A DNA stretch of 64,000 bases from Granulicella arctica (lineage in GTDB: Bacteria > Acidobacteriota > Terriglobia > Terriglobales > Acidobacteriaceae): positions 372,001-436,000 of the forward strand of contig NZ_JAGTUT010000002.1 in assembly GCF_025685605.1 (NCBI RefSeq), written 5' to 3'. Every line of letters begins with the position of its first letter. Positions within the stretch are counted from its first letter, which is position 1. The translations under genes were made by a program, and so were the position numbers. A model generated the notes under the pieces. The model made no database searches and had not been told where the DNA came from. It worked only from the letters and a program-made list of their open reading frames with translations. Below are positions 60,691-64,000 of this stretch, piece by piece.

Positions 60691-60924
60691 TGTCATCACC
60701 AAGCTTGTTCACACCATGATAGCAATCGAGGGCGTAAGAGCGCGCAGGGTGGACTTCGAACACGGGAGTCATCAAGGGCTTCGCCAACTATGTCCCGGGG
60801 TTTAGACACACATCATCCGTTCGGACACATGAAGCAACTCCGGCTGCGTTCAGATAGATAAAGCAGCCCGATGGTTATTGAATGCTCGCTTACGACGACC
60901 ACCACAAAGGAAAGAAGGAATAAA

Positions 60925-61446
60925 TTGAACAAACTACAAGCATATAAACGGTCCCCCGCTCTCGACAATTCAACATGGTACAAAGGACTCCTTATCAGCC
61001 AGTTGGCTGGGGGTTCTGACAACAACGGTGCTTTCGACCTAGTTGAATCGAAGATGAAGAAAGGGACCGAGCCCCCACCGCACGTCCACGAGCGGGAAGA
61101 TGAGTTGTTCTACATTCTTTCCGGTGAAATCAAGGTGTTCGTCGATGGTCAGGTCTTGACAGTTGCAGCCGGTGAATCCGTCTTTCTACCAAAGAAGGTT
61201 CCTCATGCCTATCTGATTCAGTCTGACGAGTGTCATGTGCTGGCCTTGATGACGCCAGGAGGATTCCTCAACGCGATCAACAAGATGAACGCGCCGGCTC
61301 GCACGATGAAGATTCCTTCCGACATGGAAACATACGCGACGGCGGATCTCACGGCGACGATGGAGGTCTTCATCAAGTATGGGGTACGCATGTTGTCGCC
61401 GAATGAGGTTGCGGCGCAATTGCCCGCTTACCCAACAGTTCACTAA
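60925..61446 (+). CDS. Cupin-domain protein (quercetin-dioxygenase-like)
   Basis: A 173-residue single cupin: PPPHVHEREDELFYILSGEIKVFVDG gives the HxHx4Ex6G motif and VFLPKKVPHAYLIQSDECHVLALMTPGG the second motif (GxxPHx). The metal ligands are in place. The TTG start at 60925 has an AGAAGGA Shine-Dalgarno; the frame opens at 60871. The function may be a dioxygenase or small-molecule sensor. It is followed by an AraC-type regulator, and the base composition is lower in GC than the core genes. Confidence 0.82.
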   Translation: MNKLQAYKRSPALDNSTWYKGLLISQLAGGSDNNGAFDLVESKMKKGTEPPPHVHEREDELFYILSGEIKVFVDGQVLTVAAGESVFLPKKVPHAYLIQSDECHVLALMTPGGFLNAINKMNAPARTMKIPSDMETYATADLTATMEVFIKYGVRMLSPNEVAAQLPAYPTVH

Positions 61447-61616
61447 CAACAGTACTTCTGGACTTGGACGAGAAAGAGGTCAAAGCGCACTTGCAGCTGG
61501 AGTGAGGCGTCACGATAGCGCTAACCGGCTGCATGATCGACCGTCGTATCGGACTGGTTAGGCGTAGGCTTAAGATATTGTCGGAATTCGCAGACTCCGG
61601 ACAACCGGAGGTACGC

Positions 61617-62540
61617 ATGGACACGAACGATGGCTTGCATGTGCAGCAAATTCACAGCTGCGCCGAACCAGAGCCCGCCTACTACATGCAGCAGCAACAG
61701 TCCCTGGCCAAGGTGCTTACCCCATGCCGATACCAGCATGGGGTAAGCCGCAATAAGCTCCTCGACTACTCCTACAGCACCGGAGATTTGATCGTTTGTA
61801 ATCGAGGAATTGACGAGTTCGTTCGTTGGGAGAGCGAGGTCAGGATCCTCAAGGTCGATCTACCGGACGAGGCGTTCCGGGCAATCGCAGAAGAGGCGGG
61901 TGCAGAGACGGTCGAGATCAGCAGCAGCACACAGTTTGAGGACAAGCGAGTGGATGCACTGATCTCTGCAATCCAGTCGGAGGAGCAAGCAGGAGGGCTT
62001 TCCGGTCGCCTCTACATGGATTCCATCGCACAGGCAATTGCTTCGGCACTGGTCCAGGTGCGCGGCAATCTAAAACGGGCTCTTCCTCAATACCATTGCG
62101 GCCTGACGCCCATGCAGCTATCCAGAGTGAAACAGGTGGTGTATGGACAGATCGACAGCGAAATTTCTCTCCAAGATATGGCCGCGGCAGCAGGACTGAG
62201 TACCAACTACTTTAACCAAATGTTCCGGAAATCGACGGGACAGGCAGCTCATCAGTTTGTCTTGAATGCTCGCGTAGAACACGCCAAGGATCTACTCAGC
62301 TCGTCACGACTAAGAATGATTGATATCGCGATTAGTTGCGGATTCCAGACCTCGCAGCATTTCGCCAGAGTGTTCCGCTTGCTTTGCGCTGTGACACCGA
62401 CTGAATATCGCAGGACGTTGGGGAAGTCTGCTGCATCCTCCGAGGACGCTGAACAGCTACATAACAGCAACAAAATGAGTGAGAAGGGACTTTATGCTTT
62501 CAATTCAAAGGGACGGTACGAATCTCACATACACCGATGA
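61617..62540 (+). CDS. AraC-family transcriptional regulator
   Basis: A 307-residue regulator with an N-terminal sensing region (YYMQQQQSLAKVLTPCRYQHGV, LIVCNRGIDEFVRWESEVRILKV) and a C-terminal double HTH (DSEISLQDMAAAAGLSTNYFNQMFRKSTGQAAHQFVLNARVEHAKDLL and DIAISCGFQTSQHFARVFRLLCAVTPTEYR). ATG 61617 has GGAGGT 5 nt upstream and is clearly better than the frame start at 61533. It probably controls the adjacent cupin or the now broken hydrolase gene, whose start overlaps its end. Confidence 0.9.
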   Translation: MDTNDGLHVQQIHSCAEPEPAYYMQQQQSLAKVLTPCRYQHGVSRNKLLDYSYSTGDLIVCNRGIDEFVRWESEVRILKVDLPDEAFRAIAEEAGAETVEISSSTQFEDKRVDALISAIQSEEQAGGLSGRLYMDSIAQAIASALVQVRGNLKRALPQYHCGLTPMQLSRVKQVVYGQIDSEISLQDMAAAAGLSTNYFNQMFRKSTGQAAHQFVLNARVEHAKDLLSSSRLRMIDIAISCGFQTSQHFARVFRLLCAVTPTEYRRTLGKSAASSEDAEQLHNSNKMSEKGLYAFNSKGRYESHIHR

Positions 62541-63025
62541 AGGGAGTTCGATTACGTTAGCCCCCATGGTTCTTGTTCATGGCTGGGGATGCGATCACAC
62601 AAGTTTCCAGGCGCGGGAGGAATACTTTAGTCCCACTCGCGGCGTTTGCATCCGCGTACCGTAACGGTATCGGGGCGCTCCATCTCACGACAGACGAGAT
62701 CGCCGCTCATGATTCAGTATTTGAATCGCTGCCACAAGCGCCTCAACATGTACTCTCTGCGTCCTTGATCGACCATGTTGTTGACCATGACGTGGTGGCG
62801 GCTGCGCTGGACCGTAAAGTGTTAGTGGCTTAAATCAGCTCATCGCACCTTTTGGCTGATCTCGAGAAGCCAGCAAGGTTGACCCCCCACGTTGTCACGG
62901 CCCAGGTTCTTGGAGCAAGGCACTTCTCTCCAGACGACCTTCCTGCATTCGATTCGGTCATTGCACCAGGCTTTATCTCTTTGGCTCTGGAGTACGGTTT
63001 GACGTTGACAGCCTCATGCCGGTAA
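62494..63025 (+). pseudogene. Decayed alpha/beta hydrolase
   Basis: ATG 62494 opens a typical alpha/beta-hydrolase start (GTNLTYTDEGS...PMVLVHGWGCDHTSFQ, the oxyanion-hole HGWG), which runs out of frame after about 50 codons. In a second frame (from about 62670) SVFESLPQAPQHVLSASLIDH and, past an in-frame TAA at 62831, LTPHVVTAQVLGARHFSPDDLPAFDSVIA match the rest, with the C-terminal catalytic His in RHFS. The nucleophile Ser region is missing. At least one frameshift, one deletion and one stop make this non-functional. Confidence 0.7.
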
Positions 63026-63241
63026 TCAAGCAGCTACACGCCCGATGCTTCGGTGACGACCAAGGTGAAGTGGTTAGAATCCGCGATCGTCGGCAAAAGA
63101 CCAGAGGGATGGAAGCTGGTGTTCATGCACAGCACACTGGTCCCGCCAAGGTGTGAATGGTTAGAGAAGATTGATGGCTGTCTTTACCGCTGGACTGCAA
63201 AGCTCCATGTGACCAGATACTGCAACTCACGAACGTACTAA
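63026..63241 (+). pseudogene. Remnant of a SnoaL/DUF4440-like protein
   Basis: In the same frame after the hydrolase remnant, SVTTKVKWLESAIVGKRPEG and GWKLVFMHSTLVPP resemble the last strands of NTF2-like DUF4440/SnoaL proteins. The first two thirds of such a domain are absent, and the segment after 63150 is not like the family. It is probably another piece of a decayed island. Confidence 0.45.
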
Positions 63242-63347
63242 CTTATGCAACAGCTTTTCAGAAAAGTGACTCAAATGCTCTTCGATACCCTACCCCAACT
63301 CGGTAACCCCTCTCAAGCACAGACATACCTACGCCCCCTCGGCTCGT

Positions 63348-63830
63348 TTGAGGAACTTTTATGGCAGATGGACAAGCGTACTCGCCTCCACATCGACTCC
63401 ACTCAGCGATCTGCGCGACCATCCAATCATCCTGCTCGGTGGCTATAACAACCCATGGACCATGCGCTTGCTGCGCCCGACACGCTTTTACTTTTCGCCT
63501 GAACCATCCGAAGGCATCATCGATCGCGATCATCCAGACCACCAATGGATCCGCGATAAATCACAGCCCTATGCGAGCACGGATGATTACGGACTTATCG
63601 CCCGCTTTAATGATGGCACTACCGGAAGTGTTGTGACCGTACTTGCTGGACTCGGACGCAACGGAACCGAGGCAGCCGCCCAGTTCGCAACTAGTTCTCA
63701 GTACATGCAACTGATCAAGGCGCGATTCAAGGAGAATCCTAATAGGCCTAACATAGAGGTCGTTATCAAAGTGAGCGTTGTTGATGGAAGAACCGGTTCA
63801 CCTTCAATCGAGGATGCTTTTCTGTGGTGA
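63348..63830 (+). pseudogene. C-terminal fragment of a conserved acidobacterial protein
   Basis: The frame encodes a coherent domain: STPLSDLRDHPIILLGGYNNPWTMRL, DRDHPDHQWIRDKSQPYAST, DDYGLIARFNDGTTGSVVTVLAGLGRNGTEAAAQFATS, NIEVVIKVSVVDGRTGSP and a final DAFLW. From recall this is the C-terminal domain of longer proteins in related bacteria that carry a DNA-binding or TPR N-terminus. Here no such N-terminal part precedes it; 63242-63347 is out of frame. It is therefore likely a truncated gene; a short intact gene is less likely. Confidence 0.55.
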
Positions 63831-63958
63831 CCGCAACCAGACTCAGACCGTTTGCCTAAGCCTTTTACAACAATGATCAACGACGATTTATGTCTGGTAG
63901 TGCGTCTTACGTATAGTCGATCATTCTTAGACGTTTAGCAGTGTCGCATCGCAAAAGA

Positions 63959-63988
63959 AATGGTCCTCCGCTTGGGCAAAGGACCATT
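63959..63988 (-). terminator. Terminator of a gene beyond the right edge
   Basis: A 9-bp stem (63959-63967 with 63980-63988) is followed on the minus strand by TTTCTTTTG, so it should end a minus-strand transcript entering from the right of the window. Confidence 0.65.
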
Positions 63989-64000
63989 GACTTGTTGTGG

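Noticed and set aside
60595..60871. Full integrase gene
   Set aside because: Only the first 20 or so residues resemble a tyrosine recombinase; the rest has no catalytic R-H-R-Y features.
60484..63958. Direct repeat of the tRNA-Cys 3' end (attR) in the right-hand region
   Set aside because: No second copy of the tRNA-Cys T-arm/acceptor sequence was found by eye; if present it lies outside the window.
1..64000. CRISPR array, rRNA operon, riboswitch or intact insertion sequence
   Set aside because: No regularly spaced repeats, rRNA sequence, recognised riboswitch core or intact transposase were seen.

Overview
The window looks like a chromosomal segment of an acidobacterium of the Terriglobia type (Granulicella, Edaphobacter or Terriglobus-like). 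This is an inference from the GC-rich, densely packed genes and from the gene content: a secreted sedolisin with Ig-like repeats, a DUF1800/DUF1501 pair, an uronate catabolism cluster and a lone TPR-secretin. No rRNA or species marker is present.

Layout. 1-9.4 kb: the end of a secreted S53 peptidase, a DapA-family protein that seems to lack its catalytic residues, carA-carB, a tiny His-rich secreted peptide, a Rieske ferredoxin, a membrane-anchored alpha/beta-hydrolase-like protein and DoxX. 9.7-14.2 kb: the DUF1800-DUF1501 pair and a repeat-rich gap. 14.2-24.3 kb: a fused 2-oxoacid dehydrogenase E1, a subtilase, an MscS channel, a YyaL/DUF255 protein and a TolC-type outer membrane protein. 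24.6-32.1 kb: truA, M20 peptidase, amidohydrolase, EamA transporter, a DegP-like protease and a small peptidoglycan-binding-like protein. 32.1-36.2 kb: kdgA-kdgK-kduI, a secreted cupin and divergent kduD, which together convert pectin-derived 5-keto-4-deoxyuronate to pyruvate and glyceraldehyde-3-phosphate.

36.2-56.2 kb is one uninterrupted minus-strand flagellar block. In transcription order it reads flgB flgC fliE fliF fliG fliH fliI fliJ fliK flgD flgE fliL fliN(1) fliO fliP fliQ fliR flhB flhA fliA fliM fliN(2), and ends with an undescribed protein that overlaps fliN. That last protein joins a Cys4 zinc-finger-like motif to a GspE-N/MshEN-like domain carrying two copies of the 24-residue motif associated with c-di-GMP binding. 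It is the most interesting object here: a candidate second-messenger effector built into the switch end of a flagellar operon. Many genes overlap by 1-17 nt, which implies translational coupling. P/L rings, hook-associated proteins, flagellin, motors and flhF/flhG are not in the window.

56.3-60.2 kb: purC-cvpA, a small Fis-type HTH protein and a TPR-secretin. 60.26-60.48 kb: tRNA-Gly(GCC) and tRNA-Cys(GCA) behind a near-consensus promoter. Directly 3' of tRNA-Cys lies what appears to be the N-terminal stub of a tyrosine recombinase. From there to the end of the window a cupin protein and an AraC regulator are intact, while an alpha/beta hydrolase, a SnoaL/DUF4440-like protein and another acidobacterial protein are broken. 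This looks like a decayed tRNA-associated island.
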